This document shows positions 16,974 to 25,677 of a DNA stretch of 64,000 nucleotides, piece by piece. The DNA lies in NCBI RefSeq assembly GCF_002028545.1, contig NZ_MWPQ01000058.1, positions 43,293 to 107,292 on the forward strand, in the 5' to 3' direction. The stretch comes from Nitrobacter vulgaris. GTDB lineage: Bacteria > Pseudomonadota > Alphaproteobacteria > Rhizobiales > Xanthobacteraceae. The translations under genes and the position numbers were made by a program. The stretch's first letter is position 1. Every line of letters starts with the position of its first letter. The notes under the pieces were generated by a model, which made no database searches, was not told the origin of the DNA, and saw nothing but the letters and a program-made list of their open reading frames with translations.

Positions 16974-18050
16974 CTATTCGTCGTAGGTCACGACGAGGCG
17001 GCCAGTCAGTGGAAACGCCTGGCAGCTCAGCGCATAGCCCGCGCGCACCTCATAGTCCTCCAGCGCATGGTTCACCGCCATTTCCACTTCGCCTTCCAGT
17101 ACCTTGCAGCGGCAGGTCGAGCACACTCCTGCCTTGCAGGAGTAGGGCGCATCCATATTGGCGGCGAGCGCGGCATCGAGCACGCTCTTACCCTCGCGCG
17201 GCATGATGAAGCTGCGGGTCGCTCCATCCAAAGTCACCGTCGCTTCAACCCCAGTGCCGGGTACGACGGCCGTCCTGGACACGGCCTTGACCTTGGCCCG
17301 GCCCGGCTGGCCGGAAGCAAACAGCTCGAACTTAATCTGCGTGTCGTTCAACCCGTGCTCGCGCAGCGCCACGGCAATCGCCAGCATCATCGGCTGGGGG
17401 CCGCAGATGAAAGCCGTGTCGATAGAGCCAGCATCGATCCAGTGCCTGAACAGAGCCTTCACCTTGTCGCCGTCAACGCGGCCGGTGAAGAGATCGATGT
17501 CTTGCGACTCAGCTTCGAGAACATGGATCACGGAGAATCTGCCGAGATGCTGGTTTTTCAGATCCTCCAGTTCCTCGCGGAACATGATCGAGCTGATCTT
17601 GCGATTGGCGTAGACGAGCGTGAAGCTTGCGTAAGGCTCCCGGGCGAGCACGGTCTTGATGATGGAGAGCACCGGTGTGATGCCCGAGCCGCTGGCGAAT
17701 CCTATGTAGTTCCTCCGCGCATCCGGTTTGATCGGCGTGAAGAAACGTCCCATCGGCGGCATGGCTTCGATCTCGTCGCCGGCTGCAAGGGCCTCATTCG
17801 CCCACGTCGAGAACGTGCCGCCATCGACGCGCTTGATGCCGACCTTGAGAACACCTTCGTCGCACCCGGCGCAGATCGAATAGGAGCGGCGCAGCTCATC
17901 GCCGTCGAAGTTACGGCGGAAAGTCAGGTACTGACCCTGCGTGAACGCGAACAAAGCGCTGTCTTCCGCACGCGGCATCAGCGTCACTACGACGGCATCG
18001 CGCGTCTCGCGCCGCACGTCCGTGACTTTCAAGGGATGGAAGCGAGCCAT
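16974..18050 (-). CDS. paaE: PaaE, reductase of the phenylacetyl-CoA epoxidase
   Basis: A 358-residue flavin/iron-sulfur reductase that passes electrons from NAD(P)H to the PaaABC epoxidase. The FAD-binding segment RRSYSIC is near residue 55, the nucleotide-binding segment GSGITPVLSIIK near 120, and a C-terminal plant-type 2Fe-2S ferredoxin domain has ligands in CKAGVCSTCRCKVLEGEVEM plus a later Cys (LSCQAF). ATG 18050 gives the usual PaaE length; an in-frame ATG at 18077 would overlap paaD and lacks a ribosome site. Confidence 0.94.
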   Translation of the reverse strand: MARFHPLKVTDVRRETRDAVVVTLMPRAEDSALFAFTQGQYLTFRRNFDGDELRRSYSICAGCDEGVLKVGIKRVDGGTFSTWANEALAAGDEIEAMPPMGRFFTPIKPDARRNYIGFASGSGITPVLSIIKTVLAREPYASFTLVYANRKISSIMFREELEDLKNQHLGRFSVIHVLEAESQDIDLFTGRVDGDKVKALFRHWIDAGSIDTAFICGPQPMMLAIAVALREHGLNDTQIKFELFASGQPGRAKVKAVSRTAVVPGTGVEATVTLDGATRSFIMPREGKSVLDAALAANMDAPYSCKAGVCSTCRCKVLEGEVEMAVNHALEDYEVRAGYALSCQAFPLTGRLVVTYDE

Positions 18051-18067
18051 TCGAGATGCTCCCGCTC

Positions 18068-18592
18068 TCAAATGCATTTGAAATAGTCGAATGGCTCAAG
18101 ACAGTCCTTGCAACGGTAGCTCGCCTTGCAGGGCGTTGAACCAAACTGACTCACTTTTTCCGTTTGCTTTGACCCGCAGCGGGGACATGCGATGATCAGG
18201 TCCGATCGTCCCGCGAGTCTGAAGGCGCGACCGGTGAGGCGGCTATCCGCAGCGGTTCCGTCGATCGGCGGCACAATGCCGTAATCGTGCAGCTTCTCTC
18301 GGCCCTCGCGGCTGATCCAGTCGGTCGTCCAAGGCGGAGAAAGCTGGCGCTCGAGTCTGATCTTCTCAACGCCACGGTCACGCAGCGCGCGCTCGATATC
18401 CAGGCTAATGATGCTGGTGGCGGGGCATCCCGTATAGGTCGGGGTCACCGTCACCACCAAAGTGTCATCGTCCCATGCGACATCGCGGATGATGCCGAGA
18501 TCGGTCAAAGAGATGACAGGGATCTCAGGGTCGGGAATCTGGCCGAGCCAGTCCCATACCTGATCGGTGCGGGGCAGCGTGCTCGTCTGCAT
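18068..18592 (-). CDS. paaD: PaaD, epoxidase maturation protein
   Basis: A 174-residue protein. The N-terminal half is a MIP18/DUF59-type domain (DPEIPVISLTDLGIIRDV) and the C-terminus is a zinc-ribbon-like CPRCGSK...YRCKDCLEPFDYFKC. PaaD is required for active PaaABCE epoxidase and is thought to help metal or iron-sulfur centre assembly. The arrangement matches the family. It follows paaC by 9 bp and precedes paaE by 17 bp. Confidence 0.93.
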   Translation of the reverse strand: MQTSTLPRTDQVWDWLGQIPDPEIPVISLTDLGIIRDVAWDDDTLVVTVTPTYTGCPATSIISLDIERALRDRGVEKIRLERQLSPPWTTDWISREGREKLHDYGIVPPIDGTAADSRLTGRAFRLAGRSDLIIACPRCGSKQTEKVSQFGSTPCKASYRCKDCLEPFDYFKCI

Positions 18593-18601
18593 GGCCGGAC
18601 C

Positions 18602-19453
18602 TCACCAGCTTGCACCAGGATAGGCGCGCTGCAGGAACTGCATATCGGCGAGGATGTAGCCGAGATGCTCGGTGTGGATGCCGCGTTTGCCGCCCTTATG
18701 GGCGAACTTGCTCTCCGGAATCGTCAACGTCGCCGCAGCAAGCACGTTGCGCACCGTCGTCTCCCATGCCGCGCGCAGGCTTGCGGGGTTCGGCGCGATA
18801 CCCGCAGCGGCGACCGCCTCGTCCTTCTCGTCGGCCATGAACATTTCGCCGACATAGGGCCACAGCGCATCGAGCGCGGCCTGCATGCGGCGATGGCTCT
18901 CGTCGTTTCCATCTCCGAGACGCACGATCAGATTCGACGTTCGCTCGACATGATAGGCCACTTCCTTGCAGGCCTTGGCGGCGATCTCGGCGACCCGCCG
19001 GTCGGACGACGTCGCCAGCGCCTGAAGCAGGGCAAGGTGATAGATGTCGAACAGGAAATGCCGCATCAGCGTATGACCGAAATCACCGTTGGGCCGTTCG
19101 ACGAGCAGCAGGTTGCGGAAGTCCCAGGCGTCCCGCAGATAAGCGAGATCGTCCGCTGTCCGGCCCTTGCCCTCCACCTCGGCGGCGAGGCCGAGCCAGA
19201 GCTGGGTCTGGCCGATCAGGTCCAGCGCCATGTTGGCCAGCGCGATATCCTCCTCCAGCGTGGGCGAATGTCCGCACCATTCCGAGTCCCGATGCCCCAG
19301 GATCAGGGTCGTGTCTCCGATTTGTAGCAGGACTTCGAAAAAGGCGGCCTGGTTGGCACCGGGCGAAAGGGCATGCAGCCCCTGACCATGCGCGGCGGCC
19401 TCGCGGGCGAGGTCTGCTGTGTCGGCCTGGGCGACATCGGGAAGCGATGGCAT
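18602..19453 (-). CDS. paaC: PaaC, structural subunit of the phenylacetyl-CoA epoxidase
   Basis: A 283-residue ferritin-fold protein, longer than the roughly 250 residues of E. coli PaaC because of an N-terminal extension. The core begins FFEVLLQIGDTTLILGHRDSEWCGHSPTLEEDIALANMALD, very typical of PaaC, which scaffolds PaaA. ATG 19453 overlaps the paaB stop by TGATG; an in-frame GTG at 19456 is immediately upstream but less likely. Confidence 0.94.
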   Translation of the reverse strand: MPSLPDVAQADTADLAREAAAHGQGLHALSPGANQAAFFEVLLQIGDTTLILGHRDSEWCGHSPTLEEDIALANMALDLIGQTQLWLGLAAEVEGKGRTADDLAYLRDAWDFRNLLLVERPNGDFGHTLMRHFLFDIYHLALLQALATSSDRRVAEIAAKACKEVAYHVERTSNLIVRLGDGNDESHRRMQAALDALWPYVGEMFMADEKDEAVAAAGIAPNPASLRAAWETTVRNVLAAATLTIPESKFAHKGGKRGIHTEHLGYILADMQFLQRAYPGASW

Positions 19454-19737
19454 CACATATGCCCCACTTCTTCAGGTATCTCGTAAAAGGTCGGATGGCG
19501 GTAGATCTTCGTGTTCGCGGGATCGAACAAGGGCCCCTTGTTGGAGGGGCTCGATGCGGCGATGTCGGACGAACGCACCACCCAGATCGAAACGCCTTCG
19601 TTGCGGCGAGTATAGACGTCGCGGGCGTGCAGGACCGCCATTTCGGCGTCGGCGGCGTGCAGGCTGCCTACATGACGGTGGCTCAGACCATGCTGGCCCC
19701 GGATGAACACTTCCCAGAGCGGCCATTCCCTGGACAT
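19453..19737 (-). CDS. paaB: PaaB, small subunit of the phenylacetyl-CoA epoxidase
   Basis: Ninety-four residues, the usual size of PaaB. The N-terminus MSREWPLWEVFIRGQHGLSH and HVGSLHAADAEMAVLHARDVYTRR are characteristic of the family. PaaB bridges PaaA-PaaC pairs in the epoxidase complex. It lies 54 bp after paaA and overlaps paaC. Confidence 0.94.
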   Translation of the reverse strand: MSREWPLWEVFIRGQHGLSHRHVGSLHAADAEMAVLHARDVYTRRNEGVSIWVVRSSDIAASSPSNKGPLFDPANTKIYRHPTFYEIPEEVGHM

Positions 19738-19791
19738 GCTTTCTCTCCCGTGACTGGGTCGGAGCCGCCGAACGGCGGCTTGACCCGATTG

Positions 19792-20781
19792 CTACTCGCG
19801 GGCGACGGCGTATGGGCGCGCGGCCTTCTTGTCGGCATGCGCCACCAGCGCCTCGCGGAACCACGCGCCGTCCTCCCACGCCTTCACCCGCGCGCCGAGG
19901 CGGTCCTTGTTGCAGGGCCCATTGCCGGCGAGCACATCGTAGAACTCGTTCCAGTCCGGCTCAGAGAAGTCGTAGCCGCCCTTTTCCTCGTTCCACTTCA
20001 GGTTCGGGTCGGGAACTGTCAGGCCGATGAGCTCGGCCTGCGGCACTGTTTGGTCGACGAACTTCTGGCGCAGTTCGTCATTGGTGTTCATCTTGATTTT
20101 CCAGGCCATGGACTGGGCGGAATGGACCGAATCCTTGTCCGACGGGCCGAACATCATCAGCGTCGGGTACCAGAGACGGTTCAACGCATCCTGCGCCATG
20201 CGCTTCTGCTCAGGCGTGCCGGCGGCCATCTTCATCATGATCGCGTAGCCCTGCCGCTGGTGAAAGCTCTCCTCTTTGCAGATACGGATCATGGCGCGGC
20301 CGTAGGGGCCGAAGGAGGTGCGCTGTAGCGGCACCTGGTTGATGATCGCGGCGCCGTCCACCAGCCAACCGACGGCGCCCATATCCGCCCAAGTCAGCGT
20401 TGGATAGTTGAAAATCGAAGAGTACTTCATGTCGCCCGAATGCAGGCGCTCCATCAGTTCGTCGCGCGAAATACCGAGCGTCTCGACGGCGCAGTAGAGG
20501 TAAAGGCCATGGCCGGCCTCATCCTGAACTTTGGCCAGCAGGATCGCCTTGCGTTCCAGCGTCGGCGCGCGGGTGATCCAGTTGCCTTCCGGCAATTGCC
20601 CGACGATCTCGGAATGCGCATGCTGGCCGATCTGGCGGACCAGCATTTTGCGGTAACCTTCCGGCATCCACTCTTTAGGCTCGATCTTTTCGCCGCGGTC
20701 GATGCGCGTCTGAAATGCGATCTCTTCCGGCGTCATTTCGTCTTTCAACCTGCCTTCCGATTTCACGAGCTGCGCATACAT
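19792..20781 (-). CDS. paaA: PaaA, catalytic subunit of the phenylacetyl-CoA epoxidase
   Basis: A 329-residue di-iron oxygenase subunit that epoxidises the aromatic ring of phenylacetyl-CoA with O2. Ferritin-type iron ligands are visible: DEAGH at 87-91 (E88, H91) and KEESFHQ with E170, E171 and H174. ATG 20781 is chosen because GAGGAG lies 8 bp before it; an in-frame GTG at 20802 has no ribosome site. The start lies 13 bp after the stop of the collapsed paaJ, so that short frame may act as a leader cistron. Confidence 0.95.
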   Translation of the reverse strand: MYAQLVKSEGRLKDEMTPEEIAFQTRIDRGEKIEPKEWMPEGYRKMLVRQIGQHAHSEIVGQLPEGNWITRAPTLERKAILLAKVQDEAGHGLYLYCAVETLGISRDELMERLHSGDMKYSSIFNYPTLTWADMGAVGWLVDGAAIINQVPLQRTSFGPYGRAMIRICKEESFHQRQGYAIMMKMAAGTPEQKRMAQDALNRLWYPTLMMFGPSDKDSVHSAQSMAWKIKMNTNDELRQKFVDQTVPQAELIGLTVPDPNLKWNEEKGGYDFSEPDWNEFYDVLAGNGPCNKDRLGARVKAWEDGAWFREALVAHADKKAARPYAVARE

Positions 20782-20794
20782 GGCTCGGTTCTCC

Positions 20795-21001
20795 TCAGAC
20801 ACGTTCGACGATGATGGCGATGCCCTGTCCTACGCCGATACATATGAGGTCATCTACCGCCGACCAACCAACGTTGGGATTGCGAGCCATCAAACCCCTT
20901 AGCGGTACGGCCGCCAGATCGTCGGCCCGAACCGAACTCAAAGCACCGCCATACCTCCCGATGGGCGTTCTGAGCGCATTGCAGATCAATGCCTCCAGCA
21001 C
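20795..21001 (-). pseudogene. paaJ: paaJ (3-oxoadipyl-CoA thiolase) with a large in-frame internal deletion
   Basis: Sixty-eight codons. The first 55 or so match the N-terminus of a 3-oxoadipyl-CoA thiolase (ALICNALRTPIGRYGGALSS, VRADDLAAVPLRGLMARNP). The last 13 or so, [15 protein letters not shown], are the extreme C-terminus of a thiolase. About 330 residues between, including the active-site Cys and His regions, are missing. The reading frame is kept and the 5' and 3' ends are intact, so operon transcription and translation into paaA should be unaffected. The product cannot be a thiolase. Confidence 0.88.
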
Positions 21002-21018
21002 CCAGACCCTCTAATTCG

Positions 21019-21035
21019 TTGACCGACCGGACGGT
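21019..21035. promoter_or_regulatory. Candidate PaaR operator before the leftward paa operon
   Basis: TTGACCGACCGGACGGT, identical over 17 bp to the site at 10521-10537, lies 18 bp upstream of the paaJ start codon. It is well placed to block transcription of the operon paaJ'ABCDE-paaZ. Confidence 0.75.
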
Positions 21036-21396
21036 TTATATCATTATTGCGCTGCCCCTGAAAGGGCGGTCCTGATTTTTTGTCGCTTGCTGCTGAACGC
21101 CTCCCGCGCGTTGGGGCCATTTTCACACTCGGAGCCGTGAATCCGAGCGATAACACCACCTAACGTTGACTGATGCTTACAGAAGCGCGGAAGGGATCGG
21201 CTGGGGCACATAGCATTTGCAATCCACGCCTCCGCCGACCTCTTGCACCCCTACTCCAGCCCATACATTGCGACGCGATTGGCGCGACGAATAGTGAACT
21301 GACGCGACCTAAAACGACCAGCTTGCTGTTATGGCAGAGGACTATGTTGAACATCGGCGAACGTGTGCGAAAGACGGCAATCTATGCTGATTTGGA

Positions 21397-21410
21397 CACT
21401 CTCTCCGCCA
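21397..21410 (+). repeat. Copy of tRNA-Ser 3' end (possible att site)
   Basis: CACTCTCTCCGCCA is identical to bases 5388-5401, the last 14 bases of the tRNA-Ser gene including CCA, in the same orientation. Such partial tRNA copies are the usual mark left by tyrosine-recombinase integration at tRNA genes. No integrase is visible in the interval. Confidence 0.45.
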
Positions 21411-21514
21411 TAGCGCGTCAGAAGTCATACTGCGCTCCAGTAGTTTCCGGATCTGGCTGCGTGCTGGATGACTCCGTCATGATGCAGCTGAAGGATGGAC
21501 AACAGATGACACTG

Positions 21515-21549
21515 ACACCAGCAGTCCTTCTATGAAGGCCTGCTGGTGT
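21515..21549 (+). terminator. Strong hairpin, possible terminator
   Basis: Arms ACACCAGCAGTCCTTC (21515-21530) and GAAGGCCTGCTGGTGT (21534-21549) pair with one mismatch around a 3-base loop. No T-run follows on either strand, so an intrinsic terminator is only one option. A transposon end or protein-binding site would also fit. Confidence 0.4.
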
Positions 21550-22013
21550 TCATGTCGTCGACCGGAACGCCTGCCGCACCCAACCGGCAAAATTCCTCGC
21601 GCTCCCTTGATCAAGAACAAGGTGCCTCGGTGCTCGTGCGCGCGCAGCGACCGTTACGGCAACCTAAGGACACGAGAGGAAAGGCGGTCAGCACGAGGAG
21701 TATCACGTCGTGTCCGCAACGAACGCGCCAGCGGTAGGCACGCGACATCATTGGCCCGCGATGCCGTTTCATCTCCTCGCAAATGTCACGATTTCAGAGC
21801 CACTATGCTGCAATCGTATCGCAGGTATGCTGATTTCGCACTGCACGGGAAGTCAAAGTCCTGTTAACCGTTGCCCTGCTTTCGCGGAGGGGGCGCCAAA
21901 ACTTCCGGCTCTTCCTGATGACTATCACGCGCCTGTGTTCGACCGTCTTTGGACCGGTAACAGATAGTTAAGGTTTCTCGCTGCTAAAAAAGAAGGGCAG
22001 ATAGGGTGTGCAC

Positions 22014-22199
22014 ATGCTAGTCTGGAACCCCACGAATTTTACGAAGACACCGGATAACAACCGGGCCGGCTGGGCTATGGCAGGCGCGGTCGTGGTGCTG
22101 ATGGCCAGCCTTGTGTATTTCACGAACGGGCGCAGCGGCCATGTGACGCCTCACGGGCACGAGCAGCATGCCGCTGTTCACTTTCAGCTGCACAAATAA
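22014..22199 (+). CDS. Possible small single-pass membrane protein
   Basis: Sixty-one codons from ATG 22014 (an in-frame GTG is at 22008). One clear hydrophobic segment, GWAMAGAVVVLMASLVYF, is followed by a His-rich tail (HVTPHGHEQHAAVHFQLHK). A G-rich stretch (GGGCAG) precedes the start. The histidine tail and the metal-efflux operon just downstream, on the opposite strand, hint at metal binding, which is inference only. Confidence 0.4.
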   Translation: MLVWNPTNFTKTPDNNRAGWAMAGAVVVLMASLVYFTNGRSGHVTPHGHEQHAAVHFQLHK

Positions 22200-22222
22200 G
22201 CTTGAGCCGCACACGGCGAAAG

Positions 22223-22260
22223 CCGCCGGGCCTTGCGCGAACCGCCGGGCCTTGCGCGAA
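22223..22260 (+). repeat. Two tandem 19-bp repeats
   Basis: CCGCCGGGCCTTGCGCGAA occurs twice back to back (22223-22241, 22242-22260). This is a recent slippage-type duplication in non-coding DNA. Confidence 0.8.
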
Positions 22261-22473
22261 CCAGAGGCTGCCCAGCTCGGTATGAGCTTCTAGCAATGAG
22301 CGATAGACGAAAGTTTGCTTGAACCTTTTATCGAGTTCGAGCGCCTAATCATTGCTGGGGATTTCAGGGCCCAGTGCGTATTAGCCAACGCCGGCAGCGA
22401 ACATACTCCGCTGTCCGGCGTTGTGCGTTTTTGGGGCATTGGTGCCGCCAGGGCTAGTTGACGGTGTGCGTGA

Positions 22474-25400
22474 TCATTCTGCGGCCCTCCGTGTGAGTTC
22501 GAAGTTGACCACTTGCTCCGGATGCTTGCGTCCAAATAAGACATAAAGCGCGGGCAGCACGAACAACGTCAGCAGTGTCGCGCTGATCAGCCCGCCTATC
22601 ACCACGGTGGCGATTGGCTTTTGAACCTCCGCGCCCGTGCCAGTGGCCAACGCCATCGGGACGAAGCCAAGTGAAGCCACCAGAGCCGTCATTGCGACCG
22701 GCCTCAGTCGGGTCAGTGCCCCTTCATAAATCGCATCCAATTTTGCCAGGCCTTGCGCCATGAGCTGCTTGATGAATGTGAGCATCACCAAACCGTTGAG
22801 GACCGCGATCCCGGACAGGGCGATGAATCCTACCGCCGCCGAGACGGAGAACGGCAAGCCGCGCAGCCAGAGAGCCAGTACGCCTCCGGTCAGGGCAAGA
22901 GGCACGGCGCTAAATACCAGCAAGGCATCGCGAGCCGAGCCGAGAGCGCTCATCAACAGCAAGAAGATCATCAGGAAGCACGCGGGAACCACGATCGACA
23001 AACGCCAACGGGCCGCCTCCAGATTCTCGAACTGCCCGCCCCATGTCATCCAGTAGCCGGCAGGCAGCTTCACCTGCGCATCGATTTGCGCGCGCGCATC
23101 GTTCACCACGGAAGCGATATCGCGATCGCGCACGTTGGCGGTCACCACGACGCGGCGCTTGCCATTCTCGCGGCTGACCTGGTTGGGGCCTTCGCCAAAT
23201 GTAAAAGTCGCCACTTGGTCCAATGGAATGGTTAGGGGAACCGCGCCCATCGCGGGAAGGGATACGGGCAAACTTTTCAAGGCATCGAGATCGTGGCGGA
23301 TTGTTTCGGGCAACCGCACGACAATCTCAAAATGCCGGTCACCTTCAAACACGACGCCAGCATCCCGCCCGCCGATTGCCGCGCCGATAACCTCCTGCAC
23401 CGCCGCCAGGCTGAGGCCTCGCCGGGCGATCTCAGCCTTGTCCACCGCGATGTCCAGAACCGACAGGCCGCTGGCTTGCTCGACTTTGATATCCTTGGCG
23501 CCCTTGGTGGCCCTTAGGACGCTCGCGACCTGGTCGGCGGCGCGCAGCAAGGGCTTAAAATCATCGCCAAAGATCTTGACCGCGACATCGCCACGCACTC
23601 CTGCCAGCAGTTCATTGAAACGCATCTGGATGGGTTGGGTGAACTCATAATTGTTACCAGGCAGCTCACGCACTGCCGACTCGATTTGTTGGATCAAGGC
23701 CTCCTTGGAGAGATTTGGATTAGGCCATTGCTCCTCTGGCCTGAAGATAATGAAGGTATCGGCGGCATTCGGTGGCATCGGGTCCGTTGCAATTTCGGCC
23801 GTGCCGGTCTTCGAAAAAACAAAGGCGACCTCCGGCAATGCGCTAACCGTCTTTTCAATCTCGATTTGCATAGCCTGCGATTGCGCCAGGCTGGTGCTTG
23901 GAATACGCAGCGCGTGCATGGCGATGTTTTTTTCGTCCAGCGTCGGGATGAACACCTGGCCCAGGTGGACGAACACCAGCACCGTGGCGGCGAACATGAG
24001 GGCCGCACCTACCATCACCGGCAGCGGATGTTTGATCGTGCGCATCAGCAAAGGTGCGTAGGATTTTTTCAACCGCCGAACGATGCCATTGTCGCCTTCG
24101 GCGACACGACCCGTAATGAATATGGCAATCAGCGCCGGCACGAACGTCAGCGACAGGACGAACGCTGCGGCCAAAGCGAGGATGACAGTCAGCGCCATCG
24201 GCTCAAACATTTTACCCTCGATCCCGCTGAAGGTCAGCAACGGTACATAGACCAGGATGATGATTGCTTGGCCGTACACAGTAGGGCCGATCATTTCCTC
24301 TGCGGCGCCACGCACGGTGTCCAGACGCTCCGAAAGAGAGAGCGCGCGGTCTGAGGTGGCCTGGCGTTCGGCGAGGTGCCGCAGTGTGTTTTCGACGATG
24401 ATGACCGCGCCATCGACAATCAGACCGAAATCCAGTGCGCCGAGACTCATCAGGTTAGCGCTGATGCCCCCCTGCAACATGCCGGCTGCCGTCATTAACA
24501 TGGCGACGGGGATGACAAGGGCGGTGATGAGCGCCGCGCGGAAGTTCCCGAGCAGCACGAACAGCACGAGGATCACCAGAAGAGCGCCTTCAACGAGATT
24601 GGTGGCGACGGTCCTCACCGTGGCGTCCACAAGCTGAGTACGGTCGAGCGCTGTTTTGAGTTCAATGCCGGCCGGCAGGGTGCGGCGTACCTGGTCGATC
24701 TTGGCGTCGACAGCTGCCGCCACGGTGCGGCTATTGCTGCCAATCAGCAGGAGCGCCGTGCCGACAACGACCTCGTGGCCGTTCTCGCTGGCGCTGCCAG
24801 TGCGGATTTCACCGCCAATTGCCACTTGAGCAACGTCGCGGACACGTACCGGTACCGAACCTCGCGTGCTGATAACAACATCGCCAATGTCCCTGAGATT
24901 TTCGAGTCTTCCACCGGTACGCACGGCGATCCCTTCGCCGTTGCGCTCGATGACGCTGGCGCCGCGGCTGACGTTATTGGCTTCAATGGCGCGAGCGACG
25001 TCACCGAAGGACAGGCCCAGCGAGGTCAACTTCAAGGGATCAGGTCGGACGTGGTATTGCTTCACATAGCCGCCGATGGAATCGACGCCGGCTACGCCCA
25101 CCACGCTCTTGATCTGCGGCCGAACCATCCAATCCTGCACGGTACGCAAATAAGCGGCGCGCTCCACGTCCGTGTTGAGTCGCTCGCCTTCTGGCGTGAC
25201 GTAAGCACCGGCATCGGGCGATGTGGGAGCAAAGCCGATCGACCACATGTAGATTTCACCCAGGCCGGTAGAGATAGGCCCCATCTTCGGATCGACACCG
25301 GGCGGCAGGTTCGGACGCAATTCCAGCAAACGTTCGCCGACTTGCTGGCGCGCGAAATAGATGTCCGTTTTTTCCGTGAAAACGGCTGTTACCTGGGAGA

Positions 25401-25668
25401 AGCCATTGCGCGAAATTGAACGGGTGCTTTCCAGGCCGGGTATGCCGGCAAGCGCGGTCTCGATGCGAAACGTCACCTGTTTTTCGATTTCGACCGGCGA
25501 CAACGCGAACGCCGTGGTGTTGACCTGAACCTGCTTGTTGGTGATGTCGGGGACGGCATCGATGGGAAGTCGGATTAACGACCACAGGCCCAACGCCACG
25601 GCACCCACGCTGAGGAACACCACAACCCACCGGTACTGAATCGATAGCGCGAGAATGCGGCTGATCAT
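22474..25668 (-). CDS. Heavy-metal efflux RND pump, CzcA family
   Basis: A 1064-residue inner-membrane RND protein, the normal size for CzcA-type heavy-metal exporters. The two halves each have a hydrophobic N-terminal helix, a periplasmic porter domain and six further membrane segments. ALDFGLIVDGAVIIVEN in the first membrane block matches the DFG...DGA...EN motif of divalent-metal (Zn/Co/Cd/Ni) HME pumps, not the copper/silver class. ATG 25668 is chosen because AGGGGG lies 5 bp before it. The gene starts 9 bp after the adaptor gene. Exact metal specificity is not decided. Confidence 0.93.
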   Translation of the reverse strand: MISRILALSIQYRWVVVFLSVGAVALGLWSLIRLPIDAVPDITNKQVQVNTTAFALSPVEIEKQVTFRIETALAGIPGLESTRSISRNGFSQVTAVFTEKTDIYFARQQVGERLLELRPNLPPGVDPKMGPISTGLGEIYMWSIGFAPTSPDAGAYVTPEGERLNTDVERAAYLRTVQDWMVRPQIKSVVGVAGVDSIGGYVKQYHVRPDPLKLTSLGLSFGDVARAIEANNVSRGASVIERNGEGIAVRTGGRLENLRDIGDVVISTRGSVPVRVRDVAQVAIGGEIRTGSASENGHEVVVGTALLLIGSNSRTVAAAVDAKIDQVRRTLPAGIELKTALDRTQLVDATVRTVATNLVEGALLVILVLFVLLGNFRAALITALVIPVAMLMTAAGMLQGGISANLMSLGALDFGLIVDGAVIIVENTLRHLAERQATSDRALSLSERLDTVRGAAEEMIGPTVYGQAIIILVYVPLLTFSGIEGKMFEPMALTVILALAAAFVLSLTFVPALIAIFITGRVAEGDNGIVRRLKKSYAPLLMRTIKHPLPVMVGAALMFAATVLVFVHLGQVFIPTLDEKNIAMHALRIPSTSLAQSQAMQIEIEKTVSALPEVAFVFSKTGTAEIATDPMPPNAADTFIIFRPEEQWPNPNLSKEALIQQIESAVRELPGNNYEFTQPIQMRFNELLAGVRGDVAVKIFGDDFKPLLRAADQVASVLRATKGAKDIKVEQASGLSVLDIAVDKAEIARRGLSLAAVQEVIGAAIGGRDAGVVFEGDRHFEIVVRLPETIRHDLDALKSLPVSLPAMGAVPLTIPLDQVATFTFGEGPNQVSRENGKRRVVVTANVRDRDIASVVNDARAQIDAQVKLPAGYWMTWGGQFENLEAARWRLSIVVPACFLMIFLLLMSALGSARDALLVFSAVPLALTGGVLALWLRGLPFSVSAAVGFIALSGIAVLNGLVMLTFIKQLMAQGLAKLDAIYEGALTRLRPVAMTALVASLGFVPMALATGTGAEVQKPIATVVIGGLISATLLTLFVLPALYVLFGRKHPEQVVNFELTRRAAE

Positions 25669-25677
25669 GGTCACCCC

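Larger units (their letters stand above)
21036..22013. other. Intergenic strip without a convincing gene
   Basis: No protein family is recognised on either strand and base composition drops relative to neighbours. It holds the 14-bp tRNA-Ser 3'-end copy (21397-21410) and a strong hairpin (21515-21549), both listed separately. It may mark the worn edge of an island. Confidence 0.5.

Noticed and set aside
16119..18086. 655-codon open frame antisense to paaE and its neighbour
   Set aside because: It lies opposite confidently identified paa genes and has no protein-family features.
21173..21535. 120-codon frame containing the tRNA-derived 14-mer
   Set aside because: No family match, no ribosome site, and its last codons lie inside a perfect-looking hairpin; judged non-coding.
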